A program made the position numbers and the translations under genes. This document shows, piece after piece, positions 45,532 to 57,343 of a stretch of 64,000 nucleotides of DNA. The notes under the pieces were generated by a model. The model was not told the origin of the DNA. It saw nothing but the letters and a program-made list of their open reading frames with translations, and ran no database searches. Position 1 is the stretch's first letter, and the number at the start of each line of letters is the position of its first letter. The DNA comes from Pelargonium tetragonum. Taxonomy: Eukaryota; Streptophyta; Magnoliopsida; Geraniales; Geraniaceae. The stretch covers positions 124,001 through 188,000 of the forward strand of contig JAYMTL010000016.1 in assembly GCA_036897445.1 (NCBI GenBank), written 5' to 3'.

Positions 45532-47941
45532 AAAAAAGAAAGGGGGCACTTTTTAATCTTCTTTTAGGATTCCTCCTTGGCTAAGCCTCAAGGATACTAC
45601 TCGTATATTTAAAGCTGAGACTCTACTACTGGATACTGATTACTATAACCAAATATAAATGAAAATACCTAAAACGACTTAGTTCCAAGACATTAACCTG
45701 ATTTACTAGATATTACGAAACTAAAAGGTAATTAGCAAAAGCAAGACTTCCCCTTCCAGAGTTATTATATACTTTGATTATTACCTTTATCCTTGGAGGT
45801 ACCTTTTCGTTATACCAATTCAAGACCTTGTCCTTTTGCTTTAATCGGTTGACCTTATTTTTATATCTGTATATATACTTTCATAGGTATAGCTGGCTTT
45901 CTAATCCAGTCTAGTATAAAATTTCTTTTTATACTTTTTATTTTTACTTAAGTAGTTTAGGGCACTTATATTTTTGACAAAATCGAGTCTCTTTAATATA
46001 TTAAAGGTTCCAGGGTTTTGATGATATTTATACATTAAATATTTTCAATTTGAGAGCCTCTTGTTTATGCTTTGTTGGTATATGAGATTTGGGAAGCTTC
46101 TCATCATCTGCCTACTGGAATTTTTAGTAGTATTTCTTTCTCTGTTCAATCTAGATCTATCCTTGGTTCTAATTTATTGTTCTTTATTCTATTTGTTATA
46201 GTGCACTTCTATGCGATTGCTCTGCCTTACTCACTTTTATAACACCCTGAATTTTTTGCATATACCTCTAGTGTTAAGTTGTCCTGCAATCGGGATACTC
46301 GTAAATAGTAGGTTAAGCTTTGGTTTCCTTTTAAAAAACTTACAGGATATAAATCCGATATACTAGCCAAGAAATAGATTATATTCCACGTAATTGGGTT
46401 TAACTCTTATTCTAGATTCCTCGGCTTAAGCAGGGCGCTTCCCTTTATTAAATCTAATATCTTTTATCTTTCTCTTGCTGGGATTTTAAACTTTCGGAAG
46501 TGAATAAAGATTAACTGTAGCATACTGCCCTAACAAAATAGGATTACTTCTATCAGTCACGCAGGAATACATTGTACAGATTTAATTCAGGGTTGAATCA
46601 AAATCACTTGGATCTTTCAGATTTAGTACTTACTCCTCTTGAGTATCCGTTTCTTTTGGTCACACTTCCTGTTCAAGGGAACCGAGATGAAGTAGACAAT
46701 TCCTTTCCTTTTTTACATTTTACAGACTACTCTCTTAATTAAATAAAATCTTTCCTACTATTGTGATTTTTGAGATGAGAATAGATCCCTTTTAAAGTTA
46801 TAACCAGGAGCTCAAAATTATAAGTTAACGTCGAAGTTTTTTTTCTAGGATATCAACAGTCATTATTATTTTTAATAGAGTTGGGTTTCCCTTACAGAAG
46901 GGGCCTTGGTTGTTGACAACGCCGCCATTAAGATAAGATATTCAAAGTTTGGCTTACAATAATAGCGAATACCACTTCCGTACAAGTACAGTTATTTTTG
47001 ATAAACAAAAAGCTTTCCTTAATTTAAATTCTACTCAAGAAAGGCCCTTGCCACTAACTAAATTTTTTGGTCTATCACTTAGTATAGAAATGTCTTTAGT
47101 TCTCTTTCATTTGACATCCGAGTTTGAGGCCTTATTTGCTCGAGAAAAGCCTATGAATACTGGGCCCAGGACTTAGTATTAAAATCTAGTTTATTAGTTT
47201 TACAAGAAAGAGCACAGGGCATTAAAAAGCATTTTTATTAAACAACCCTTCCGGAGAGGGCACCCCCTTTAGGAAAAGGAAACCAGTGCCATAAAGACTC
47301 TGAAAGTTACCTCTTGGATTAATCTTATAGTTAGAATTTTCCTTAGAAAATCAACGGCATTCTATTTTAGCCCACCAGGTTAACATTCTTCTATTCTTTT
47401 CATTTATATAAGTTAACCCCTTCAATAAGTGACTTACTGCTCTTTTTAAGTGTAACTCCTGTAAGTTAGACCCTGGAAAGAGCGGTCATTGTGCCTTTTC
47501 ATCTTCGTTTTTTGATAAGTCTATTGTAGGTTATATGTAAATCTTAGGGGTGAATATATTATATTAAGAAGAGTAAGGTTTACAAGGGGTTCATTATTAT
47601 GATTCGTGAATGGCTGGCCTAAAACCCTTGTTAAAGACCAGAATTTAGTGTTGCAGTTTATTTGCATATCTTCTCAAAAGACTTTTTATGTCAGTTATAA
47701 AAGTACCAGTTAATTTTTGGTGTAGCAGATTCCTACTTTCTGATAAGATTTTTTTTTAGATACCGGGCCCAAAATAAGTTAGATCTTTAACGGATATGGA
47801 TATATGCCTTAAATTTTTTAATGGAAACATATACTTTATCATAACCTTCCCTGATACTGAAACCTTGTCTATAATAAGTTTCTTTTTCGTAGAGTTCTAA
47901 TACCTTTTACTCGTTAAAGCTCAATCCTTTTCAAAATAAAG

Positions 47942-48043
47942 TATCTAAGGCGGGAGGAAACTTTAGAATTACTGCAGCTTTTATAACAAAGATTCTTGAT
48001 TTATAGGAAGTCTTGTGCAGCTTGTGGTATACTTACGGGCATC
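47942..48043 (+). repeat. Diverged repeat R2 (partner at 21936)
   Basis: This is the shorter copy of the pair: TATCTAAG, GGAAACTTTAGAATTACTG, about 30 bp of unrelated sequence, then the 37-bp block with AGGAAGTCTTGTGC and AGCTTGTGG. The two copies lie 26 kb apart in the same orientation. Conservation of both blocks despite different spacing suggests that each block, or the pair, matters or that R1 gained an insert. Confidence 0.55.
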
Positions 48044-49249
48044 CGGATATTGCTTGTAATAAAGAGATTTCCGGGAATCGAATTAAATATCTACACGACG
48101 CTTCCCAAGTTACAGGTTAAGAGAAGCCCTGTAACATGGAAAACCGGTTACTCAGTATAATAAAATTGAACCTTAAAGAAACCCTAACTACAACTAAAAA
48201 ATGTAAATAACAAAAGCTCAGAAATGACCCTACTCTAAAAAACTAAAATCTCCGGTTTATTTACCTCTAAATTCAATTTTTTTAATCTAGCACCCCTCGT
48301 AAATTCTACTTAAAGTCTACTTAAGCAGGACTGTAATAATAGAAAATAAGTAACCCTTCTTTAAATATAAAAGCTTTTAATACAACAGTTTAGTTTACTA
48401 TGTATATACGAAATTCTAGATTCTTAATTTACATCTACAAAGACAATACCTTCTTAATAACAGCTACAGATCCTTGGTTTGGTATAGATAACTCTTTGTA
48501 TCCAACTTCTTTATTTAATAAAGTTTCATTTCTTTTTTAAGTTTCCTCGTAGCGGATGTTTCAATCCTATTTGGTTGCTGTAAACAAAAAAGAACTCTAC
48601 GGTAATGGTTTTAATCCCACTACAGTTTGGAGATAACGAAATAAAGCTCCTCCTAGCTCGCGTAGCAAGTGACCCATTTCTCCTATTTCTGTTTCAGAAC
48701 GAACATAGAGGACTCTTTTTTACCAAATATTCCAACCTTCTCACGGGTCTTGCTTTTTTGTTAAGAGACTTTTCAATTGAGGGCCAAGGTGCGTTTTAAA
48801 GAAACTGCGGGACTCCTTAAGGAATTCTTTCGCGGAGTGACTTTTATGCTTTTCTTTAGGGTTGTGGAACCTATTAGCATAGAATTCTAAGGCTGGTCTA
48901 ATTCTAATAAAGGGGGTTTTCCAGATTCGTATTAATCGGAATACCAGAAATAGATTTTGACAATTCTCAGTAGAGTTTCAGTATTTCTAAAGATTAAGGA
49001 TTTCTTAAAAATAAGAAAATTCTCGTACCACTTTATTAAGTCTGGCTTTTAGCGCTCTAATTTACCAAGACAATGGAGAGGTATATACTAAACCCCTTCG
49101 CGGGCAATTTCATTTTAAATTAACGGGTTTGCTATTGCGAGTTCCTTTTCAGATTCAATATTCAGCCTGTGCCCTTAACCTAGGCTCTTCTATAGACTCA
49201 CTTTTTATATAAAATACTGAACAGACCTACGAAAAAAGAAAGTAACAAC

Positions 49250-49480
49250 AACTACTCCTATATACTAGTCTAACTCCAAATATCTATAACTTACTAAGAA
49301 ATAATAACTAAATACTAAACCCCCCCTAGACTTCTATTTGTACTCTATATAATAAAGAATCTGATATGAGGTATTCTCCTTAAGACTATAACTCCTAAGA
49401 CAATACAATCCGTACAAAAGGACCTGCAAGCTACAGAGTACGGGTATCAAGAGTAATACAAAATCTAAGCTGCAAGAAAA
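49250..49480. repeat. ACT/AAT-rich low-complexity island
   Basis: The plus strand has few G and many ACTA, AATAACTAAATACTAA and CTCCTA words, with a C-run at 49320-49327. AATACAATCC and GTATTCTCCTTA resemble the island at 37.2 kb. Confidence 0.5.
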
Positions 49481-52400
49481 ACTGTAACAAGTAAGGCATC
49501 CGTATCTGGTTGTCCTAACGTATGAATGGACTATAACTATAAGGTAACAATCTCTAAACTAAGACTTTTGCCTGCGATATAGATAGAAACTTATAGAATC
49601 GGCCTTATCCAGTCAAAAAAGAAACCTCTGTTTTTAACGTAAAAGCACCTCTAAGAAATTATAAAAGGCATAAGTTCTTTTGAGTTCCTAAACAAGGGAA
49701 TCTTGGAAGCAAATAACAAATAGGTTGTTAAAAAGTTAAGTCTAGGATACTCAGATACTAAAATTGTAATTGTATAAAAAGTCAAAATTTCTTAATGAGT
49801 AGGGCACGAGTAACAAGTAATAAGGCAAGGAGTTTCTCTGTCTTGCTTACTTCTCTGCAACCTCTACTAATTAGGAATTAAGTCTTATTGCTTATGCTTC
49901 ATTTTAAGAGGTTATCTTTTCGGTATTCAGATAAAGGGCTTGAAAAAGATTTTGCACTTGTAAAAACTATCTAAATTAGAAACAAAAACCAGGATACACA
50001 TTTACTAAAAAGCCTTCCTAACCTAAAGAGCCAGGTACAGAAATTCTTGATAAATTCCATTAGCCCAACTTTTAGCTTGAAAAAGACTAGAGTTGAATAT
50101 CCTTACAGCAGTAGATATAGGGTAGCCCCCTTTTTAAATATGGAGAATTGAATACATGAATTTGAAGAAATATATATTAAAAAGCTAATTATTTGGTAAT
50201 ACAGGAAAATCTTATGCTCTAGTTAGATCCAGAGGCTTTTTTAGACTTTTTGAAATTAGTAGGAGGGTCAATACTCTTTAAATATTGGGTTTCCTTAGCT
50301 ACTATAATAAGGAAAGGTTTGATAATTTGGGTATTGTCCGAAGCCTGGGTATTATGGCAGTCTTAAAACTTCTTTTTATGTTAGTCAAAAGTCATTGACG
50401 TAGCTGGTCCACTAGAAAATGCATTTAGATAGAATTAAGAACCCCCGATTCCTCAAATTTTAGTGGGAAAGTTTAAATTCCTTTTAGTTGAGGCAAAAGC
50501 TTTCGGGTAACAAGACTTGTAGAAAAGGGGTAGGTTAGATATAGAGTAAGATAACTCCTAGCATTGTTAAATTACTTTTACTTAAATTATATTATGGATC
50601 TACTTTAGCGGAGCCCCCACCCCAGTACTCGGGAGAACGGCTGCAGTATTACTTTTGACAATCGATAATAAAGGGACCCTTTAACTAATACTAAAAAAGC
50701 AACCTCTAAAGTCTAAAGGGGGTCCCCAAGGATCTTACATTAAAAGTTTCTTAAACTAGTGAATTACTTCATGGAAATTTTATCTTAAAAAGACGGACAC
50801 AATTTGCTTTGGGGGTAATGCGATACAGAGAGGAGATAATACCGCTTAGATACAACCCAGTTAAAAAGAGAGCTCCCATAGAGCAATAAGAAATAAGAGC
50901 TACCTCACTTATCTAATACTTTATTTAATACTCAGTCGACTCTACTATAAATATATTTGAGAACTCCGGGTCCGCTATAAAAAAGAATGAATCGCGAGGA
51001 GCTTTATACTTTTATCTAAACTACGAGTAGTCTTAGGAATGGCTTCCTTTATAAAGCTCGGGGCATAGTTTTTAAAGACATAAGCGGTATATAAGAGTCT
51101 TTTTCTTATCTCACAGGATAAAGGGGCACGTAAAAGAGCAACTCCGTAAATACTTTCTCCGGTAAAAGCTCATAAAAAGGAATACAAATGAAATGGGCAT
51201 ATACCAATAAATGTAGAAACTATAGAATAAGTGCTTTCTTTCACAACATGACTTTCTATCTTAGATTACCCCCTAAGACTAGTATAACATTTTGAATTAA
51301 ATCGATAAAAGAAGGGCGCTAAGCGAGCCTATAAAAAAAGAAAGAGCTCCCTTGTTCAAGGTTTTGGGATATACTATAAATTTAAGGTCTTACTACTTCA
51401 TCTCTGGTTACTGCGAAGGTCTTTTTACTTCTTAGGTAGAACTCACAATCCGATTGACTTTTATTCAAATCCCGGTTAGAGGGGTGGTGTTCTAATAACT
51501 TGTATATCGTGCGTGCTTATATACTTTGTATACTATGGGGCAACCCTCAATATCTAACGCTTCTCTTTACTTTAGTGCAACTGACTTGGGTATAAGGAGG
51601 GATTTTCTAGTTATCTCAAATGAATAGGAGAAAATAGATTTTTAATAAATAAAAAGGGTATAACAAAAAAGAGGAAGCCCGGCTAAGTATAAAAATGAAG
51701 TTTTTAAAGCTAAAGTCTATAGATACTTAAAGTTTTTCCAAGGAGTCCTAGCTATTGCTCAGATAACGTTTACATAACTAAAAAGGTTCTGGCCTGAAGA
51801 AAAAGATGGGATTTACTACTATAATCAAAGAATAATAGAGGGTGCTCCCCAGCTCAAAAGACCCCGCAAAGTTCATGTGTTAAGTAGAACTAATAACTTA
51901 TAAACTTGTAAGAAATCTATCCATTTAAGAGTTGCTTAAATAGGGATTGCAAAAAAAGTCACAAGCTTTCCTAAAGGAACACAAGAAGAATTAAAACGCA
52001 AGGCATAAGTATAAAGATGTCATATAGGCCTCCCTACTATAATTTTAAGCAAATAATTATAGTACAGGAGCCCCCTAAAGAGTAAATTACCCCTAATATT
52101 GACTATACTAAGATAGATTTTTCCTAACGTAGAAAGGAATTCTAGTATACTGGTTCCTGAGTGCTTCGGTTTATAACTCTGTGTTTACTCGTGGAAAGTC
52201 CTTTTTAACATTTTAACATAAAATAAAAGGAATCCTTTGAGGACCTATTATTATTTTAGTATGAAAAAGTAAGCCCGTGTTATATGGGGGTCTAGATATG
52301 CCTAAAAAGTCTTTGTATGTGTTCAGAGTATCCCCCTTTAGTCTAAAACAGAACAACCTTCTTTAAACTTAAGTCTTTGTTACATATTAAACATCCCCAT

Positions 52401-55260
52401 AGTACCCGGTTTTATAAGTGTGGGACCTTAAAAAGTCAAATCCCTTTTTATTTCTGAGATTCTAAAGAAAGAAAAACTGTTTTATATTCTTGAATAAGCA
52501 TAGCTTTTCTTGTACTGAGCTGCTAGGTCTTTAGCTTGATACTGACTTAAAAGGATCAAATATGCCTTATTTAGTTTTGAGCTTCTAAAAGGGTTTCTAA
52601 TGCTGTTGTAGCGCAGTTAAGGTAAGTTCTCTTATAATTTGTGGGCCGAAGTTGTAGTTAACTTACGTATGGATTCCACTTAAATAAAAATTTAGTTATT
52701 TTTAGGGCTTTCGCACCTTGGTAATAAGAGTATCCCTTACTTAACTTGGCTACTTTAGATGCTTTTAATAAGGAATTCGTTTGGTTTGGCAAAACAAGGT
52801 CTATAAACTTTTTGAAACCCTACTTTTTGCGGAATACTTAAAAAAGGAGACTAGGCAGGGAAGGGACCTAGTGATAATATTGTTCTACTAAGTAGTACGT
52901 TGTCTTCATAAGATCGGCTTACTTAGTCCAATGCAGGATTCTAATTTTTAGAATGTGCAAAGGGTCTCGTATTGTGCGTACGGGTCACGTTCAGGACAAC
53001 CCCTTTTTTTAGTAGAAACTTGTAAGAATCTAAGAGATACCTGTCTTTTTGGTGAATACTGGAGCTAAGCTAGAACCCTTTTTTCCTTAGACGAAACAAT
53101 TCCTTTTTAGTGTAAGAAAATAAAAAGGATAGTAGTTGGTTTTTCAATTTGATTTGACCCGTTCCTTGAGTATTTATTACAAATCTAATTTGGTTTGTCG
53201 TGAGCCGGTAACTTTATTCCTATAATCTAAATTTAGGAGTTCCCCTCAACCCCGAGATACTTCGACTATGAAATATAACAAGACTCTTCAGCTCGGTATA
53301 TTACTTATTTGCTAGGAGTATCCACTATGTACTAAGGTTTTTCCTGAAATTGACTTTTGTTTTTAGGTTTACCTATTATGTTGTTAATGAAAGGTTTCCT
53401 TGAGTTTGTCATTCCAAGATATAGATATATAAGTACTACAAAAGTTGTGCTTTAGTTTTTATTAAAAATCATCCTCGAGAGAGATAGTTTTAGTAGTTAA
53501 TTTGAGTCCTTTTTTGGTTAACCCATAGAAAAATCCGGGAAACTAGGTCAGTGTCACAGTAAAAGAAAGTTTTTTAAGCATAACTCGGCTGTAAAAGTAA
53601 AAAGAGGATTTAATTTATCAGGCATACCACGCTTAGTAAGGACAACCCTATACTATATAATATAAGGAATAAATCTGGATTTGAGAGAACCTTTGTCATT
53701 ACTACGAGCTTATTTCTGAGTCTGAGTGTTTAAGCTTGTCTGTGTTCAGTAAATATAGAAATGACAGTATTACCCTATTAAATTGTACACCCCTTTTTAT
53801 AAAGATAGCGGCATCCGTTTAACTCGTTTAGAAGGGGAGTCCTATTATATTATTAGATTATTATATTACAAGTCCTTGTAGAGCTAGCACCGTCAATGCT
53901 GGAATAGAATTTCAACCACGAAGCTAGGAATCCCCAACCCAGTAACTTCTCACTAAATTCTAGAGTAATATTGCTCTATGCAATATATTTAAAATCGTGC
54001 TAAGGACTTTCACCATGGATAGCTCTTTGTTAGCGAGAAACACTCCCCAGTCTAGTCAATACCAAAAAAGAATTTGCAGTATATTCTATCGAGGACCCGT
54101 AAAGCCCTTTCTTTATAATTCGGACAGAAGAAAATGTCTAATAAAATTTTTCTTATTCTGTAATGGACTAAGTTATAAAATTGACTTTAAATAAAATTAC
54201 AAAAAAAGACCTTATTGGCTGGACCGTGCTATAGTGAAACCTAAAAAGTAAAAAAACCGAGGAGTAGTAAATCCGGTAAAAAAAAGCCTTAAAAACTTTA
54301 ATTAGTTTAACTAAATGCTACATACAAGATTTTTAATATTTCATGACTTTGAGAGGCTTTTTACCCAAGCTTTTTGTTATCACACCTTTGTTGTTAATTC
54401 TGCGCTTTTCTCTTATAAAAAGAGTTGGGCCTGTCTAGTAAACAAGAGCCCTTTGTTATAAAATTTTGTACCTTGTTTAGTATAATACTCTTCACAAGTC
54501 CCTAGATTGCTTTAGCACAGTCTTTTTTTAAGTATATGCTTTTGTTTTTAAGAAAAAAGGGCTTAAAATTAAGAAAGTAGTGAGGAAAATAAAAAGTACT
54601 TACTAACCAGAATAGGAATAGTTATGAAGTAGTCGAATCGCGAGCAAAATCTAAGGAAAGTTCTCATAAGGTAGTCGTTGGAAGCTTTCTACGGATTGAA
54701 ATACTTGTCAAGAATCGATTTTTGTGTCGGAAGATATTGAGACAGTCCTATAACTGTTCCTTTTTTGAGCTTGGAAAGGAGAGCGCTGAGACTAAAGGTA
54801 TCCTGTAATACTTAGTATTTTTTCGTATCGATATAAAAAGATGGGAGGTATAAATAAAGTTCTATAAAGACCTAAAGTTGCGAGAAAGATTCCTAACGAG
54901 TCAAATAAAGTAAACTTACTATCTTCTTTCAAGATAAACGCTTTCTTCCTTGTTCCGGGAGTACTTTAAAGGTTCTAAGCAGTAATGATTCCAAAGAGGA
55001 GACGTGCGCCGTCCTTTTGACTCTGTAATTTCTGATATGAGTCTTTTTATTACAAAAACCGAAGAAAAAAATTCTGCGAAATCCCTTTTTCATCAAGTTG
55101 AAACATAAAGTGATGTATGCTTTTTTGAGTACATTCTGCTTTCTAGGGTTCCACTCCCTGCAGGATAAGAAATCCTTACGGATTTCCTCTGTTGTTAAAA
55201 AGCATTCTTATATAACTTAGAGAAAGTACCCGCTTATAAATGCTACGATCCAAAGGTTTC

Positions 55261-55284
55261 CTAAAATTTGTTCTAAAATTTGTT
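55261..55284 (+). repeat. 12-bp perfect tandem duplication
   Basis: CTAAAATTTGTT is present twice head to tail with no difference. Confidence 0.9.
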
Positions 55285-57187
55285 AGAGATTTTATTTAAA
55301 AGTGCTAATCGGGAAACTTACACGAAATTCGTATTTGAGGATCCATATAATTCTAATTCGGAAAAGCATATCCTTTCTAAGCTACTATTTATACATTAAG
55401 TTTTACGGGTATAAGACCTGGGGTTTATCTTACCTCCTTATTACAAAACGAGTTTTTTTATTTTATATCCCTACCCCGAGTCTAGGCTACTTTGCATAAT
55501 TTACTATGTATTACACTTAAGTTTTAGGGATTCCTAGCCTTTTTATTCTTATTTTACCATAACTTCAATAAATTGGGATTTGAAACTAAGGATAACTCCT
55601 TGAAAACTCACTGGAAATAAATTACTTAAATTTTAGCTTAGTTTTTTTGGGAGTGTCGATCAGTAATATTTCGCGAGTATAAAACTAAACGAGAATTGAG
55701 GTTTTCCTTTTTCTTCTAGGCGGGGAGAGCAAAAATGTATTAAAAAGGCGGTGTAGTCTCACACTTTTTTTGTGAAGGCATACTCGCTAGAGGGTGAGCC
55801 CCATGAATTGTAAAAAGGAGGAGCTTTATCATAGAAATAGAAAATAGAATACGGTAAGATTTTTTAACCCGTACCGATAGACAAGGTAAGATGTGTTGCT
55901 GGGAGTCATTTACAACCCTTCAACTTGTTGAAGTATAATACATAAAGGGCTTTCGGGTGGACTAACAAAGTGCGGGTAAAGGCAAGATTTTAAAAATATC
56001 TTACTTTATATTTAGTCCTTTTGTAAGGGGTATTCGAGGCTATCTATATATAATGTACTCTGTTTTCCAAGACTAACAAGGTTTAAATGGGAAATAAGGA
56101 CAAGTGTTATATCTGCTTAACTTAAAATCAAACTTTCAATTCAATATAATAGGCTCAGAATCTGTAAGTACTATAAACAGGTCGCGAAAAAAGAGTTTCT
56201 CGTGTACTAACTTTTATTATAGTTTTACAGTGAAAATTCCTTTACTTGGAATACAAAAATAGGCAGCTTAAGGCTCAAAGTCCTTTTATTGAATAGGGTC
56301 GTATAAATTTCTAAAAAAAGAGAAGTCTACTTTAGATACATCATATAACTGCTAAGATAAGCTTTGACATTTGCACAAGGAAGCTTTCCTAAAATTACTT
56401 AATGAACCGGATAGGGTAATTAAAGTAATAGGGCTTTTTTCAAATAAAATTTTTTCGAGAAAGGGCCGCATTCTAACTGCATAGAGATTTAACCTTTGTG
56501 ACTCCTTTTTTATTGTACCCAGCAACCCGTTAGAGCTTTTTTCTGACTTAGTTGGTACTTTTCTTTACTAGAATTCTTACAACCTATCAACTTTAGTAGA
56601 CTTACTTACATATATTTAGAAATTCCTTCTATTAAATTAGAATACATCAGCAGGGAATCCGTGAGTTCAAGTCCCTATCCCATAAAACTGCTTGTTGACT
56701 TACTTTCAAACCTATTATACCTTTCTCCTTTACCTCTATCTTCTTATGAGTCTTTTTACCTTTATTAGTCTTGATATCTGCTATTGTATTACTCTTGTGA
56801 AACCCCACTTTAAAGGGGTCCGAAAGATAAGAAAACTACTAAAGAACGCCTCCACTCATAACTAGACTCTGTACTAGTATATTACTCTTAGCTGCCTGCT
56901 TTCTTTGCAGCTTCCGTAGCTATACTCTATATCTCTACTCCCCCGAATTTATTTACTACTTACTGCTTCCTAAAAACATGAACCTAAAAAAAGGATTATA
57001 GAAAGCCCTCGAAATCAGAAGTATCCGCTTTCATTACATAAGGGTTCTCAATCAAGATAAAATGAGGAATTAAAATAACTTATATAAAGAAATTGTGAAT
57101 TAAATAGAACTTTATTACAAGGATCCTAGAAACAGAGAACTCGTAAGTAGCTTAGAGCTTTAGTAATTGTTAAATAAAAAATAATAA

Positions 57188-57252
57188 AGAGTAGGTGGGT
57201 AGGGCGGATCTTGCTTTCAAAAAGGACGCAGGTTATAGTCCTGCCAACTCTG
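57188..57252 (+). tRNA. trnE-like: tRNA(Glu)-like sequence, shortened D-arm
   Basis: Acceptor AGAGTAG (57188-57194) pairs with CAACTCT (57245-57251) at six of seven positions. The T-stem GCAGG/CCTGC is perfect around TTATAGT. An anticodon stem TCTTG/AAAGG pairs at four of five around loop CTTTCAA, giving U33 and anticodon UUC (57216-57218), which reads Glu codons. The D region is only about 14 bases with no clear stem, the variable region is two bases, and the T-loop lacks TTC. It could be a truncated working tRNA or a pseudogene; it stands 17 bp upstream of intact trnH on the same strand. Confidence 0.4.
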
Positions 57253-57269
57253 GCTTTTAAGATTTAGAG

Positions 57270-57343
57270 GGTGGATGTAGCCAAGTGGTTAAGGCAGTAG
57301 ATTGTGAATCTACCATGCGCGAGTTCGATCCTCGTCATTCGCC
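57270..57343 (+). tRNA. trnH: tRNA-His (GUG), plastid type
   Basis: This tRNA carries histidine to CAU and CAC codons in organelle translation. G-1 at 57270 faces C73; acceptor GTGGATG pairs with CATTCGC over all seven positions with two G-U type pairs; D-stem GCC/GGC; anticodon stem GTAGA/TCTAC is perfect around TTGTGAA with anticodon GTG at 57304-57306; variable CATGC; T-stem GCGAG/CTCGT around TTCGATC. The sequence follows the plastid trnH consensus closely, including ATGTAGCCAAGTGG and the GTGAA loop; the G-1 is the histidine identity base. CCA is not encoded. No convincing promoter seen upstream. All stems are intact, so it looks functional, the only such gene here. Confidence 0.92.

Larger units (their letters stand above)
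36586..47941. other. Gene-free spacer
   Basis: No gene is recognisable in over 11 kb, and there is no open frame of 60 codons or more between 35.7 and 46.9 kb. It holds tandem duplications (36793, 45502), a low-complexity island (37180-37450), a repeat pair (37703, 38272), GGAATTCC at 37665-37672 and 44633-44640, and two copies of the 17-mer AAACAAGGGGAGGTCCT (39809-39825, 44289-44305). Confidence 0.6.
48044..57187. other. Gene-free spacer
   Basis: No gene is recognisable. It holds the low-complexity island at 49250-49480, a 12-bp tandem duplication at 55261, a small hairpin GAAATCC/GGATTTC at 55169-55186, and pyrimidine-rich DNA at 56710-56960. A T-arm-like GAGTTCAAGTCC near 56664 has no matching stem. 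Confidence 0.6.
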
